Positions 1 to 14,404 of a DNA stretch of 64,000 nt are shown piece after piece (the stretch's first letter is position 1; each line of letters opens with the position of its first letter). The notes beneath the pieces are model-generated. The model saw only the letters and a list, made by a program, of their open reading frames with translations, did not search any database and was not told where the DNA came from. Made by a program: the position numbers and the translations under genes. The DNA comes from Thiobacillus sp. 65-29 (GTDB taxonomy: Bacteria; Pseudomonadota; Gammaproteobacteria; Burkholderiales; Thiobacillaceae), in NCBI GenBank assembly GCA_001899775.1, contig MKWN01000016.1, forward strand, positions 62,001-126,000. The letters run 5' to 3'.

Positions 1-587
1 TCGGAACGCTCGACTTCCCACGGGTTGCCGGCGCGCAGCCAGTGGTCGGGTTCTTCCTTCTGGTAGCCGTCCTCGATGCGCTGGCCGAACATGCCGTATT
101 CGTAGCGGATGCCATAACCCATGACCGGCAGCTTGAGGGTGGCGCAACTGTCCATGAAGCAGGCGGCCAGACGACCAAGACCGCCGTTGCCCAGGCCGGC
201 GTCGGGCTCCTGCTCGACGACCTCTTCGAGGGTGTGACTGAAGCTTTGCAGGGCTTCGCGCGTCGGTGCGTCGAGGCCGAGATTGAGAACATGGTTGCCC
301 AGGGCGCGGCCGATGAGGAATTCGAGCGACAGATAGTAGGCGTGACGCCGGCCCGGCTGGTCGCGCCCGGCGTAGGTGTTCATCCAGTCGGACATGATGC
401 GGTCGCGCAGAGCCCAGGCGAGCGCATGGTAGGCGTACAGCGGCGGCGCGCCATACGGGCGGCCCAGATGGTAGTACTGGTAACGCTCGAAATCGCGGCG
501 CAGCGCCTCGGTGTCCGACGGCAGCGGCTCCAGCGAAAACGGGCAGGCGGAAAGTGTGCAAAGTTCTTCGGATGTTTTGGCGGACAT
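1..587 (-). CDS. glgP: glycogen phosphorylase, N-terminal part (cut by window edge)
   Basis: This gene enters from its start at 587 and runs off the left edge, so only the first 195 residues are visible. Glycogen phosphorylase releases glucose-1-phosphate from glycogen or maltodextrin ends in the cytoplasm with a pyridoxal-phosphate cofactor. The translation starts MSAKTSEELCTL and contains the family signatures YYLSLEFLIGRALGNH (about 85-100) and GLGNGGLGRLAACFMDS (about 131-147). The PLP lysine region lies outside the window. The start is 17 nt after the glgA stop, so it is the last visible gene of the pgi-to-glgP run. Family assignment is secure; whether it prefers glycogen or maltodextrin cannot be told from this fragment. 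Confidence 0.93.
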   Translation of the reverse strand, partial: MSAKTSEELCTLSACPFSLEPLPSDTEALRRDFERYQYYHLGRPYGAPPLYAYHALAWALRDRIMSDWMNTYAGRDQPGRRHAYYLSLEFLIGRALGNHVLNLGLDAPTREALQSFSHTLEEVVEQEPDAGLGNGGLGRLAACFMDSCATLKLPVMGYGIRYEYGMFGQRIEDGYQKEEPDHWLRAGNPWEVERS

Positions 588-604
588 GACAACCCCGGCA
601 AATA

Positions 605-2059
605 TCAGGTGGCGTAGAGGGACAGATAATGGCCCGCGCTTTCAGACCAGTCGAAGTTCTGGCGCATGCCGGTCTGCTGCAGCCGGCGCCACGCCTTGGG
701 CTGCCGGTACAGATCGAGCGCACGGCGGATGGCATCGAGGAAGCCGGCGAGCGCGGGCTGGTCGAAGACGAAGCCGGTGGCGGTGCCGTCGGTACAATGC
801 GGCGCATCGGCGTCGACCACGGTATCGGCCAGCCCGCCTGTGCGGAACACCACGGGTGGCGTGCCGTAGCGCAGGCTGTACATCTGGTTGAGCCCGCACG
901 GCTCGAAACGCGAGGGCATGAGGAACACATCGGCGCCGGCCTCGACACGGTGCGCCAGATTTTCATCGTAGCCGATTTCGACCATGATGCGATCCGGATG
1001 CTGCTGCGCCAGGCGCTGCAGCTTCTCCTCATAGAGCGCCTGGCCGCTGCCGAGCACGACGAAGCGCACGTCGCTTTCGGCGAGCAGCACAGGCATCGCG
1101 GCGAGGATCCAGTCGATTCCCTTCTGCTCGACGAGGCGCCCGACCGTACCGAGCAGGGGGGCGTCGAGCAGGGCGTCGTCGACGGGCTGGAAGCGTTCGA
1201 GCAGGGCGCGCTTGTTGTGCCGCTTGCCGGGCTGGATGCGCGCTTTCGAATAGTGCGCGGACAGATGCGGATCGGTGGCGGGATTCCACGCTTCGGTGTC
1301 GATGCCGTTGAGGATGCCGGTGAGCTTGTGGCGACGTGAACGCAGCAGGCCGTCGAGTCCGTAGCCGAACTCGGGGGTACAGATTTCCTCGGCGTAGGTC
1401 GGGCTCACTGTGGTGATGGCGTCGGCGTAGACGATACCGCTCTTCAGCATGGACAGACCGCCGTGAAACTCGACCCCTTCCGGGCTCCACCAGTGCGCCG
1501 GCAATTGCAGGCGAACGAAATCGGCATGCGGGAAATACCCGCCATAAGCCAGGTTGTGGATGGTGAACACGGTCCGCGGCGGCGTGGCCAGATCGGCGAG
1601 GAAGGCGGGCACCAGTCCGGTCTGCCAGTCGTGGCTGTGCACCACGTCGGCACGCCAGCCAAGACCCAGGGCATCCTGTGCGAGCAGGGCCACGGTGCGC
1701 GCGAACACGGCGAAGCGTTCGGCGTTGTCGGGCCAGTCGCGGCCGTTTGCGGCAACGTAGGGATTGCCGGGGCGATCGAACAGGGACGGGCAGTCGACGA
1801 TCCACAGCGGGAACGGATAGGCGGCGTGACGGGCTTCCAGCACCCGCACGCCGAGCGTACGCTCACTGCCGCGCACCTCCAGCCAGCCGGCGATGCGCAT
1901 CGCATCCAGTTGGCGCAGCAGGTCATGATAGCCCGGCAGGACCAGGCGGATGTCGGCGCCTCGTGCGTGCAGGGCCTTCGGCAGGCTGTAGGCGACGTCG
2001 CCCAGGCCACCGGTCTTTACCAGCGGATACGCCTCGCTGGCGGCAAAAAGAACGTTCAT
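605..2059 (-). CDS. glgA: glycogen synthase (ADP-glucose)
   Basis: A protein of 484 residues, full length for bacterial GlgA, which adds glucose from ADP-glucose to growing alpha-1,4-glucan. The N-terminal nucleotide-sugar loop KTGGLGDV sits at residues 15-22. The C-terminal GT-B donor-site signature is present ([17 protein letters not shown], followed by a TGGLADTV motif). It is a GT5-family enzyme. It lies between glgB and glgP in the same orientation with short gaps (33 and 17 nt), consistent with one glycogen operon. Confidence 0.96.
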   Translation of the reverse strand: MNVLFAASEAYPLVKTGGLGDVAYSLPKALHARGADIRLVLPGYHDLLRQLDAMRIAGWLEVRGSERTLGVRVLEARHAAYPFPLWIVDCPSLFDRPGNPYVAANGRDWPDNAERFAVFARTVALLAQDALGLGWRADVVHSHDWQTGLVPAFLADLATPPRTVFTIHNLAYGGYFPHADFVRLQLPAHWWSPEGVEFHGGLSMLKSGIVYADAITTVSPTYAEEICTPEFGYGLDGLLRSRRHKLTGILNGIDTEAWNPATDPHLSAHYSKARIQPGKRHNKRALLERFQPVDDALLDAPLLGTVGRLVEQKGIDWILAAMPVLLAESDVRFVVLGSGQALYEEKLQRLAQQHPDRIMVEIGYDENLAHRVEAGADVFLMPSRFEPCGLNQMYSLRYGTPPVVFRTGGLADTVVDADAPHCTDGTATGFVFDQPALAGFLDAIRRALDLYRQPKAWRRLQQTGMRQNFDWSESAGHYLSLYAT

Positions 2060-2092
2060 TGCTCCGCGTTGTGTCGTTGTCGTACCCGTATT

Positions 2093-4290
<2,198 letters not shown>

Positions 4291-4315
<25 letters not shown>

Positions 4316-5643
4316 CGTTGGGCCTTCCGGTTTTTTTCAAGCAAGCGTGAGATCAGTTCGGGCGTCAGCGCGTCCCACGCGAAACGCCAGGCCCAGTTTC
4401 CGGTGACCGTGCCGGGCGTGTTCATGCGCGCCGTGCTGCCGAGGCCGAGCAGGTCCTGCAGCGGCAGGATGGCAAGCCCGGCACGGCTGTTCAGCACAGT
4501 GTCGACCATGATATCGGGTACCGCGCCGGCATCGTCGACGCCAAGCTGCGCCATGACCGGTTCGCGTACCGCTTCGGGCAGCGCCTGCCACCAGCCGGCC
4601 GTGGTGTCGTTGTCGTGCGTGCCGGTGTAGTAGACGGTGTCGGGCCGGACATTCCCCGGCTTGTGCGGATTGTCGGCGTGCCCGTCGAAAGCGAATTGCA
4701 GCACCGCCATGTTGGGCAGATTGAACTGTCGCCGCAGGGCGGTGACATCGGGCGTGATGATGCCGAGATCCTCGGCCACCAGCGGCAGCGGCCCCATGCT
4801 GTCGGCGATGGCCTGCAGCAGTTCGGCACCGGGCGTCGGCACCCATTCACCATGCACCGCGGTGGGTTCGCTCGCCGGAATGTGCCAGGCTGCGGCGAGC
4901 CCGCGGAAATGGTCGATGCGCACGAGGTCGAACCAGTCGAAATGCGCCGCCAGCCGCGCACGCCACCATGCGAAGCCGTCGGCCCGCATCGCGGTCCAGT
5001 TGTAGTGCGGGTTGCCCCAGCGCTGGCCGGTCTCGGAAAAATAATCGGGCGGCACGCCGGTGACCACTTCCGGATAGCCGCCGGCATCGAGCAGGAACAG
5101 GTCGCGCCGCGCCCACACGTCGGCGCTGTCGTGGGCGACGAAAATCGGCATGTCGCCGAACAGCAGGATGCCGCGCGCCGCAGCCTGCGCCCGCAGCCCA
5201 TGCCAGTAGGCGACCGCGCGATACTGCCCGCGCCTGACCGCGTCCAGGGCCTCGCCGTGCGCGATGTCGAAACGCACCATCACGCCGGGTTCACGGTCGC
5301 GTAGCGCGCGCGGCCACTCGGTCCACGGCGTGCCGCCCTGTTCCCCCTTGATCACCGTGAAGCGCGCGAAATCGTCAAGCCAGTGTGCCTGCCGTGCCTG
5401 CCAGTCGGCGTAGCCGGCGGGGTCCATGTCACCTTGCGGAAACAGCGATGGATCGACCGCGAACGCCGACACGGACTGGTAAGGCGACAAGCCCGTGAGC
5501 GGAACACCCAGCGGCAGCATCTGCCATACGCAAAACCCGGAGGCGTGCAGGAACTCCAGCCAGCGCGGTGCGTCCGCCAGCGTGCCGCAAGGCAGCGAGG
5601 TCGGATGCAGCAGCACCCCGGCGCGGCGCGTGGACGGGATCAT
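4291..5643 (-). CDS. malQ: 4-alpha-glucanotransferase (amylomaltase)
   Basis: A GH77 enzyme that transfers maltodextrin segments between chains in the cytoplasm. The catalytic residues are visible as Asp244 (RIDHFRG), Glu291 (VAEDLG) and Asp344 (GTHDNDT). At 450 residues it is shorter than the roughly 500-residue plant/Thermus-type enzymes and much shorter than E. coli MalQ. It begins directly with the barrel (RRAGVLLHPTSLP) and has no N-terminal extension. It overlaps glgB by 25 nt at its 3' end and follows the GH57 gene after 40 nt. That gap contains a short CGCGAAG-type repeat. Confidence 0.94.
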
Positions 5644-5683
5644 GGGGAGAACCCCTTCGCGCCCTTCGCGGATAAAGACAGGA

Positions 5684-7408
5684 TCATCCGGTATTCCTGC
5701 GCATGGTGCCGGCGTTTTCCGCCTGGCCGCGTCCGTGCGATAGCGGCACGTCGAGCGTGACCGGCGCGGCCACGCCGATCAGGCGATAGAGTTCGCGCAG
5801 CTGGGCGCGGAACAGCTGCTCGAAATCGCTGACGCTGCCGGCGGGATTGTAGTCGCCGAACCACCAGAACCAGTCCGACCCTTCGCACACCGCGAGCTGG
5901 CGGATCGCCTGTTCCAGCGTATCGGCACCGAGGCGCCCGGCGCCGACGGCCGCATCGAAATCGCGCTTGGCCGCCACCAGCAGATCCCAGCCACGGTTCT
6001 TGTCCTCCGAGCCGATCCATGTCGAGAAGCTGCCGTACACCCAGCTGCCCGCCGCGAGCGTCCGCATTTGCCGCACGGGCAGGTCCGCGGCGACCTCGGC
6101 GAAAGTGCGCATCCGCAGGGTCGGCTGCGCGGACAATCTGCGATACAGCGCATCGAGGAAGTAGTGGCCGTTGTCCGGGTAGTATTCCCAGGCATTTTCA
6201 CCGTCAAGGATGATCGACACGACATGCTTGCCGGCCTCGTCGCCGAAGAAGCTGGCGATGTTGTCCAGATGCTGGATAAAGTCGCCGACTGCATCGTCGG
6301 AATGCCAGTCGCTGTACTTGAAACCGATCAGGTCCGACAGGCCGTCGTCGCGGAAGAACACCCGCACGTCGCGTGCATCGAAGCGCGCCGGGGAGAACAG
6401 GGCGCGCTTGGTTGCCGCCTGCTCCGGGAGACAGCCCGACTTGGCGCAACTGTTGCGCCACACACCCTCCCCTGACGCGGTCCAGCGCATCCCGAATTCG
6501 TCGAGCTGGGCAAGCGCGTCCTCGCTGACGCCACCTTCCGACAGCCACACGCCGACGGGCCTGCGCCCGAAATAACGCTCGAACACGTCGAGGCCGTGGC
6601 GCAGGTGCCAGCGCGCACGCTCGGCGCCGCCCGGATAGGCCGGTGCCACGGGCGCCGGGGCATCGGGCAGAGCATCGCGCATGTTGGCGAAATCGTTGAG
6701 CAGCGGCACGATCGGATGCCCCCACGGCGTCATCGACAACTCGATCTGTCCGCGTTCGGCGAGCGCGCGGTAACGCGGCACCAGCCCGGCAAGCGTGCGC
6801 TGGATGAGGTCCAGCAGGGCGCGCCGGTCGGCGTCTCCGAAATCCTTCTCCTGCGCCATGAGGCGCTGTGGCAGGGCTTCCCGCGCAAGCGACTGGCCAA
6901 GCCAGGCGAGGTGGTACCAGGTCGCCAGGTCGAGAAAATACTGCTCCGACAGGCAGCCCAGTTGCCAGAGTGCGACCGCGTCGCCCTCGGCAGCCTTTTC
7001 GCCATTCCCAGCCAGTTCCAGCAGCCGCGCGAAGGCGGCGTGCGGCTGGATCATGCGTGGCGCGTGCGCGCGCTGACAGTCATGGATGATGCGCAGGCGC
7101 TGCGCGGGATCGGCTGGAATCGGCTCGCTTCCGGCAAGCAGGTTGAGCATGGGGTCCTGCGTCGCGCGGCCCTGCGTCAGCAGGGCTTCGAGCTGGCCCA
7201 CATAGTCGTCGAGCTGCTCCAGCAGCACCGGGACGAAGTTGACCACCGCGCGCATGGTGGGGTGGCTCTCCAGATGCGCCGCCATGTCGCTGTAGTCCTT
7301 GATGCCGTGCAGATAGACCCAGGGCAGCCGGTAGCTGCCATCGAGGCCCTCGCGGTAATACGGCTGGTGCATGTGCCAGCACAGCACCACGTTGAGCGGC
7401 TCAGCCAT
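5684..7408 (-). CDS. glycoside hydrolase family 57 protein
   Basis: A 574-residue protein of the GH57 family, whose members include retaining alpha-amylases, amylopullulanases, 4-alpha-glucanotransferases and branching enzymes. The N-terminal region I motif HMHQPYY is at residues 12-18. A GVWLSEGGVSEDAL segment probably supplies the nucleophile Glu. A later DDGLSDLIGFKYSDW segment is the likely source of the acid/base Asp. The C-terminal part has the motif ILDGENAWEYY. It sits between glgC (8-nt overlap) and malQ, so a role in alpha-glucan turnover is a safe inference; the exact reaction is not. No signal peptide is seen, so it should be cytoplasmic. Confidence 0.9.
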   Translation of the reverse strand: MAEPLNVVLCWHMHQPYYREGLDGSYRLPWVYLHGIKDYSDMAAHLESHPTMRAVVNFVPVLLEQLDDYVGQLEALLTQGRATQDPMLNLLAGSEPIPADPAQRLRIIHDCQRAHAPRMIQPHAAFARLLELAGNGEKAAEGDAVALWQLGCLSEQYFLDLATWYHLAWLGQSLAREALPQRLMAQEKDFGDADRRALLDLIQRTLAGLVPRYRALAERGQIELSMTPWGHPIVPLLNDFANMRDALPDAPAPVAPAYPGGAERARWHLRHGLDVFERYFGRRPVGVWLSEGGVSEDALAQLDEFGMRWTASGEGVWRNSCAKSGCLPEQAATKRALFSPARFDARDVRVFFRDDGLSDLIGFKYSDWHSDDAVGDFIQHLDNIASFFGDEAGKHVVSIILDGENAWEYYPDNGHYFLDALYRRLSAQPTLRMRTFAEVAADLPVRQMRTLAAGSWVYGSFSTWIGSEDKNRGWDLLVAAKRDFDAAVGAGRLGADTLEQAIRQLAVCEGSDWFWWFGDYNPAGSVSDFEQLFRAQLRELYRLIGVAAPVTLDVPLSHGRGQAENAGTMRRNTG

Positions 7409-8720
7409 CGAACTCGTCCTGCCAGCGCGCGTACAGGTTCTGGCCGAGCATGGCCGGGGTCACCAGCACGATGCCCTCCGGGGTGACGTGGAAACGCTTG
7501 GCATCCTCCGCCAGGTTCTCGCCAATGACGAAGCCGTCGGGAATGACCGTGCCCTTGTCGATGATCGCGCGGTTGATGCGGCAGTTGCGGCCGATACTCA
7601 CCTTGGGCAGGATCACGCTGTCCTTGATGAGCGACTGCTGCTCCACCGTGGTGGAAAAAAACAGCACCGATCGCTTCACCCGGGCGCCGGACAGGATGCA
7701 GCCGCCGGCGATCAGCGAATCGATCGCCTCGCCGCGCCGCCCCTCGTCGTCGAAGATGAACTTGGCGGGTGGATACTGCGGCTGGTAGGTCCAGATCGGC
7801 CAGTCACGGTCGTACAGGTTGAGTTCCGGTTCCACCGAGCACAGTTCCATGTTGGTCTGCCAGTAGGAATACAGCGTTCCGACGTCGCGCCAGTAGGCGG
7901 GGCGACCGGCCTTGTTGCGGAAAGGATAGGCCACGGCGCGGGCGCTGCCGATCTTCGATGGAATGATGTCCTTGCCGAAGTCGTGCGAGGAGCCGCTGTC
8001 GGCGGCGTCCTCGATGAGCGTCCGGTAGAGGAAATCCTTGGAGAAAATATAGATGCCGGTGGAGACCAGTGCGGTGTCCGGCTTGCCGGGAACGCAGTCG
8101 GGATGCTTCGGCTTTTCGCTGAAGCGTGTGATACGCAGGTTCTCGTCAACCGACATGACGCCGAAGGCGCGGGCCTCGCTGATCGGTACCTCGATGCTGC
8201 CCACGGTGAAATCGGCCTCGTGCTGCACATGATGGAGCAGCATGTCCGAATAATCCATGGTGTAGACGTGATCGCCACCGAGCACGAGCACGTAGTCGGG
8301 GTGATGGCGCTGCATGATGTCGATGTTCTGATACAGCGCATCGGCCGTGCCCTGGTACCACTCCTTCTTGTGCGTGCGCTGCTGCGCTGGCAGGATCTCG
8401 ACGAACTCGCCGATCTCGGCGCGCATGAAGCCCCACGCGCGTTGCAGGTGGCGGATCAGCGAATGCGACTTGTACTGGGTCAGCACGCCGATGCGGCGGA
8501 TCCCCGAGTTGACGCAGTTGGACAGGGGAAAGTCGATGATGCGGTACTTGCCGCCGATCGGCACGGCCGGCTTGGCACGCCATGCGGTCAGGTCCTTCAG
8601 CCGCGAGCCTTCGCCGCCCGCCAGCACCAGCGCCAGGGTGCGCCGCGTCAGCGCGGTCACCATGCGGGGCTCGGTGTAGTAGCGAAAGCGACGTGCCTGT
8701 TCATCCTTGGAAATCGTCAT
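7401..8720 (-). CDS. glgC: glucose-1-phosphate adenylyltransferase (ADP-glucose pyrophosphorylase)
   Basis: A 439-residue enzyme that makes ADP-glucose from ATP and glucose-1-phosphate, the committed and normally allosterically regulated step of bacterial glycogen synthesis. The nucleotidyltransferase loop LAGGEGSRL is at residues 33-41, and the IDFPLSNCVNSGI motif follows. The C-terminal left-handed beta-helix region is present. The start is fixed by a strong GGGAGGAG ribosome binding site 6 nt upstream. The frame is open further upstream to 9710, but that part is a shadow of glk. The gene overlaps the GH57 start by 8 nt and follows glk after 16 nt. Confidence 0.96.
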   Translation of the reverse strand: MTISKDEQARRFRYYTEPRMVTALTRRTLALVLAGGEGSRLKDLTAWRAKPAVPIGGKYRIIDFPLSNCVNSGIRRIGVLTQYKSHSLIRHLQRAWGFMRAEIGEFVEILPAQQRTHKKEWYQGTADALYQNIDIMQRHHPDYVLVLGGDHVYTMDYSDMLLHHVQHEADFTVGSIEVPISEARAFGVMSVDENLRITRFSEKPKHPDCVPGKPDTALVSTGIYIFSKDFLYRTLIEDAADSGSSHDFGKDIIPSKIGSARAVAYPFRNKAGRPAYWRDVGTLYSYWQTNMELCSVEPELNLYDRDWPIWTYQPQYPPAKFIFDDEGRRGEAIDSLIAGGCILSGARVKRSVLFFSTTVEQQSLIKDSVILPKVSIGRNCRINRAIIDKGTVIPDGFVIGENLAEDAKRFHVTPEGIVLVTPAMLGQNLYARWQDEFDG

Positions 8721-8736
8721 GGAACTCCTCCCGGTT

Positions 8737-9720
8737 TCAAGCGCTGGTTGAATTGGAATGTCGCAGTGAAGGTAACTGGCCCAGCGTGACGGCGCCGGCC
8801 ACGCCGAGCCGCTCACTGGTGACCAGAAAAATCGGTGTTCGTTCGACCACGCCACGCATGCGCCCCTTGTCGGTGGCGGCGCGCATGAAGCGCGGGGCCT
8901 GCAGGCGCTCGCGCAGGTGGCGGCTGACTCCGCCGGCGAGGTACAGGCCGCCGCGCGGCTGGAACAGCAAGGCGACATTGCCGACCCAGGCGGCATAGAG
9001 GTCGACGAAAAAATCGAGTGCGGCCTCGGCGGCAGTATCACCCGCCATCGCGCGCTTCGACAGCGCCGCGCCGTCGATCGGCGTGTCGCCCGCATCCTGT
9101 CCGCGTTCGGTGCAGCAGAAGCGATACAGATCGTCGAGCCCGGAACCGGAGGCGACACGTTCCCACGACACATGACCGTAACGAGCCCGCAACATGTCGA
9201 GCAGACGCATCTGGCGCGTGTCGGCGGGGGCGAAATCGCTGTGGCCGCCCTCGCTGGGGAAAATGCGCGACGCTTGCCCGGCGCCGACGACGAAGGCGAG
9301 CCCCAGGCCGGTTCCGGCGCCGGTGACGACGCGCACCGCGTCCCTTTCGACCGGCCGCGGGTTGAGGGCAAGCTGCTCTTGCGGCGCCAGCGTCGCCACC
9401 CCGGCCGCCGCTGCCTCGAAATCATTGACCAGCCGCACCGCGGCGCCGCCAAAACGCTGGCCAAGCGCGGCCGCATCCACGGTCCAGTCGAGATTGGTGA
9501 GACGGCTGCGCTGCGTGTCGACCGGTCCCGGCACCGCGAGCAGGAAGCGCTCCGGGGGCGCCGTTTCACCGGCGTCGGCGATGAACTGCCGCAACAGGTC
9601 GTCGGCGGAAGCGAACGCGGCGCTCGCATAGACCCGCTCGAAGCGCGGACTCGCGGCGTCACCCCGTACCCACGCCAGTCCGCTTTTGGTCCCGCCGATA
9701 TCGCCCGCAATCAGGTTCAT
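8737..9720 (-). CDS. glk: glucokinase
   Basis: An ATP-dependent glucokinase that phosphorylates cytoplasmic glucose. The N-terminal phosphate-binding loop GDIGGTK is at residues 6-12 from the start chosen here. A second ATP-site motif GAGTGLGLAFV and the catalytic-region LVNDFEAAAAGV are present. The start is uncertain. ATGs at 9741, 9729 and 9720 are all in frame and none has a good ribosome binding site. 9720 gives the usual short N-terminus, and the longest form would overlap the pgi stop (9731) by 11 nt. Its place between pgi and glgC suits feeding of free glucose into the glucose-phosphate pool. Confidence 0.92.
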   Translation of the reverse strand: MNLIAGDIGGTKSGLAWVRGDAASPRFERVYASAAFASADDLLRQFIADAGETAPPERFLLAVPGPVDTQRSRLTNLDWTVDAAALGQRFGGAAVRLVNDFEAAAAGVATLAPQEQLALNPRPVERDAVRVVTGAGTGLGLAFVVGAGQASRIFPSEGGHSDFAPADTRQMRLLDMLRARYGHVSWERVASGSGLDDLYRFCCTERGQDAGDTPIDGAALSKRAMAGDTAAEAALDFFVDLYAAWVGNVALLFQPRGGLYLAGGVSRHLRERLQAPRFMRAATDKGRMRGVVERTPIFLVTSERLGVAGAVTLGQLPSLRHSNSTSA

Positions 9721-9730
9721 GGCAGCCATG

Positions 9731-11398
9731 CTACACGTCATCCGGGTGTTGGCTCATGCGTCGATAGTAGTTGATGAGCGCGTTGGTCGAGGCATCGTGG
9801 CCGGAAACCGGAGCGTCGGCATGCAGTTCGGGCAGGATGCGGCTGGCGAGCTGCTTGCCGAGCTCGACGCCCCACTGGTCGTAGGAATTGAGGTTCCAGA
9901 TCACGCCCTGCACGAAGATCTTGTGCTCATAGAGCGCGATCAGCATGCCCAGCGTGTGCGGCGTGAGCTTTTGCAGCAGGATGGCACTGCTCGGATGATT
10001 GCCTTCGAACACCTTGTGCGACACGAACTGCCCGGTCTGCGCCTGCGTCTCCTCGCGGGTGCGTCCGCGCATCAGCGCCTCGGTCTGCGCCAGGAAGTTG
10101 GCGATGAGGATGTCGTGGTGCGCCTGCAGTTCAGTGTGCGGCGTCACCGAGACAATGAAGTCGGCCGGGATGATCTTGGTGCCCTGGTGCAGCAACTGGT
10201 AGAACGCGTGCTGGCCGTTGATGCCGCTGGCGCCCCACACGATCTGGCCGGTGGCGTAATCGACCACGTTGCCGTCACGATCGACCGACTTGCCGTTCGA
10301 TTCCATGTCGGCCTGCTCGAGATACGCCGGCAGGCTTCGCAGGTAATGGTCGTAGGGCAGGATGGCGTGCGATTCCGCCTCGAAGAAGTTGTTGTACCAG
10401 ACCCCCAGCAACGCCAGGATCACCGGCATGTTCCTGTCGAGCGGCGCGTGCCGGAAATGCTCGTCCATTGCGTGGGCGCCCGCCAGCAACTCGATGAACC
10501 GCTCCGCGCCGACCGCCAGCACGCTCGACAGGCCGATCGCCGACCACAGTGAATAGCGCCCGCCCACCCAGTCCCAGAATTCGAACATGTTGGCGGGGTC
10601 GATGCCGAACGCCACCACCGCCTCGCGGTTCGTCGACACCGCAACGAAGTGCCGGGCGATGTGCGTCTCCGCCTGCGCCTGCGCGATAAACCAGTCGCGC
10701 GCGTAATGCGCGTTGGTCATGGTTTCCTGCGTGGTGAAGGTTTTCGACGATACGATGAACAGCGTCGTCTCCGGGTTCAATGCCTCCAGTGTTTCCTTGA
10801 CGTGGGCGCCGTCGACGTTGGAAATGAAATGCACCTTCAGGCGCGGATGACGATAGGGTTTCAACGCCTGATACACCATCTGCGGCCCGAGGTCGGAGCC
10901 CCCGATGCCGACGTTCACCACGTCGGTGATGGGTTCGCCGGTATAACCGCGCCACGCGCCGCCACGCACCCGCTCGGCGAAAGCGCCCATGCGTTCGATG
11001 ACCGCGTTCACCCGGGGCATCACGTCCTCGCCATCGACGATCACGGGGCGGTTGCTGCGGTTGCGCAGCGCCACGTGCAGCACGGCGCGGTTCTCGGTGT
11101 TGTTGATTTTCTCGCCACCGAACATGCGCTCGCGCCACCCCGCGACATCCGCTTCCGCGGCGAGCCGCACCAGCAACTGCATGGTTTCTGGCGTGATGCG
11201 GTTTTTCGAATAATCGAGCAGGATATCGCCCACCTGCAAGGAGAATCGCTCGAAGCGCTGCGGATCGGCAGAGAACAGGTCGCGCATGTGGATCGGCGCC
11301 AGTTGCACGTAGTGCATCTGCAGCAGTCGGCAGATCGGGCCATGCAGCGACGCCCCCGCGTGCGCGCCGCCGTGGGTCGCCTGAACTACTGATGACAT
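9731..11398 (-). CDS. pgi: glucose-6-phosphate isomerase
   Basis: Interconverts glucose-6-phosphate and fructose-6-phosphate. The protein is 555 residues, close to the usual 549. Signature sequences are visible: [16 protein letters not shown] in the first sugar-phosphate isomerase domain, and late in the protein [20 protein letters not shown] with GVELGKQL. The start at 11398 is supported by an AGGAG ribosome binding site 9 nt upstream; the frame is open to 11461 but without such a site. It is the first gene of the minus-strand glycogen cluster, so the cluster promoter should lie in 11399-11630. Confidence 0.95.
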   Translation of the reverse strand: MSSVVQATHGGAHAGASLHGPICRLLQMHYVQLAPIHMRDLFSADPQRFERFSLQVGDILLDYSKNRITPETMQLLVRLAAEADVAGWRERMFGGEKINNTENRAVLHVALRNRSNRPVIVDGEDVMPRVNAVIERMGAFAERVRGGAWRGYTGEPITDVVNVGIGGSDLGPQMVYQALKPYRHPRLKVHFISNVDGAHVKETLEALNPETTLFIVSSKTFTTQETMTNAHYARDWFIAQAQAETHIARHFVAVSTNREAVVAFGIDPANMFEFWDWVGGRYSLWSAIGLSSVLAVGAERFIELLAGAHAMDEHFRHAPLDRNMPVILALLGVWYNNFFEAESHAILPYDHYLRSLPAYLEQADMESNGKSVDRDGNVVDYATGQIVWGASGINGQHAFYQLLHQGTKIIPADFIVSVTPHTELQAHHDILIANFLAQTEALMRGRTREETQAQTGQFVSHKVFEGNHPSSAILLQKLTPHTLGMLIALYEHKIFVQGVIWNLNSYDQWGVELGKQLASRILPELHADAPVSGHDASTNALINYYRRMSQHPDDV

Positions 11399-11630
11399 GC
11401 CTGCAATCTCCTGTCTTTCCCGGTGCCGCGGCGGGCCTCTGCCACGCGGTCGCGCCGCCACGGCAGTTTACCCGCATCCGCGGCCGGCATCCTCCCTGCG
11501 AGCGGACTCGTGGCGCGGCAGTGCATGGATATCAATGCTCTTTTTAGCCCAGTCATGCGCACGCTGCAATCCACGTCGGGGATGACGTCGACGTGCACGC
11601 CGCCATAGCACGCGTGAGCCTGTCCGATGC

Positions 11631-11715
11631 TGGTGCCCGGGGGGGGACTCGAACCCCCACACCTTGCGGCGGCGGATTTTGAATCCGCTGCGTCTACCGA
11701 TTCCGCCACCCGGGC
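11631..11715 (-). tRNA. tRNA-Leu (anticodon CAA)
   Basis: An 85-nt tRNA including an encoded CCA. The acceptor stem GCCCGGG/CCCGGGC is perfect, the T-arm carries GGGGGTTCGAGTCCCCC, and the D-arm has GGCGGAATCGGTAGACGC. The anticodon loop reads TTCAAAA, with anticodon CAA from plus-strand positions 11679-11681. The long variable arm typical of class II tRNAs (about GCCGCAAGGTGT) supports leucine. It lies between pgi and queA, on the pgi strand. Confidence 0.97.
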
Positions 11716-11795
11716 AAGGAGACCGGCCGCGAACGCGGCCGGCACGGAAGCCGCGCATTATCACCCAGGCGGGGAAGCTCCCGCAAGGCGACGGC

Positions 11796-11801
11796 TATAA
11801 T
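11796..11801 (+). promoter_or_regulatory. candidate -10 element for queA
   Basis: A perfect TATAAT ends 8 nt before the queA start codon. A transcript starting 6-8 nt downstream would have almost no leader. I see no convincing -35 hexamer at 16-18 nt spacing. No Shine-Dalgarno sequence precedes the ATG either, which fits a leaderless or near-leaderless message. Confidence 0.45.
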
Positions 11802-11809
11802 CGCGCCCC

Positions 11810-13944
<2,135 letters not shown>

Positions 13945-13992
13945 AATTCGCAGTTTTATTAGCCGAATTGCCCTGAACTGGAGCTCCATCCC

Positions 13993-14310
13993 GTGATTTC
14001 GCTTGCGCATGCCCAGGCCGCCGCACCGGCCACCCCCGGTCTCACAGACTTCCTGCCGCTCATCATCATCTTCATCCTGTTCTGGTTCATGCTCATCCGC
14101 CCGCAGATGAAGCGCGCCAAGGAACAGAAGAAGATGCTGTCCGAACTGGCGAAGGGCGACGAAATCGTCACCGCCAGCGGCCAGGTCGGCAAGGTGGCGA
14201 AAATCGGTGAGCAATACGTCGCACTGGAAATCGCCGAGGGCGTGATCACTCACGTGCAGAAGCAGTCGGTGCAGACGCTGCTGCCCAAGGGCACCATCAA
14301 GAGCCTCTAG
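13993..14310 (+). CDS. yajC: preprotein translocase accessory subunit YajC
   Basis: A small membrane protein (105 residues, GTG start) that associates with SecDF and the SecYEG translocon. One membrane segment is visible near residues 19-36 (LTDFLPLIIIFILFWFMLI), followed by RPQMKRAKEQKKM and the KGDEIVTASGQVGKV domain typical of YajC. It is followed by secD after a 94-nt gap filled by a heptamer inverted-repeat array. Confidence 0.95.
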   Translation: MISLAHAQAAAPATPGLTDFLPLIIIFILFWFMLIRPQMKRAKEQKKMLSELAKGDEIVTASGQVGKVAKIGEQYVALEIAEGVITHVQKQSVQTLLPKGTIKSL

Positions 14311-14398
14311 GGATCAGGGACCAGGAGCTAGGGACTAGGGACCCCCCCGCCCTGACGCCGCCCCTCCCTAACCCCTAAATCCTAGTCCCTAGACCCCA
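14308..14398. repeat. heptanucleotide inverted-repeat array A (yajC-secD)
   Basis: Left arm 14308-14345 is a run of degenerate 7-nt units of the form GGAYYAG, beginning within the yajC stop codon. Right arm 14364-14397 is a run of units ending in CCCTA, largely complementary to the left arm. The whole can fold into a long stem. It fills the yajC-secD gap. The unit sequence differs from the other three arrays, but the 7-nt period and the inverted arrangement are the same. Confidence 0.8.
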
Positions 14399-14404
14399 AG
14401 CAAA

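Noticed and set aside
8721-9710. N-terminal extension of glgC to 9710
   Set aside because: It is the shadow of glk in another frame; the family N-terminus and a strong ribosome binding site place the start at 8720.
11386-11745. A 119-codon minus-strand frame covering the tRNA-Leu
   Set aside because: The segment ARVAESVDAADSKSAA is the familiar spurious translation of a leucine tRNA gene; the rest runs through the pgi leader.
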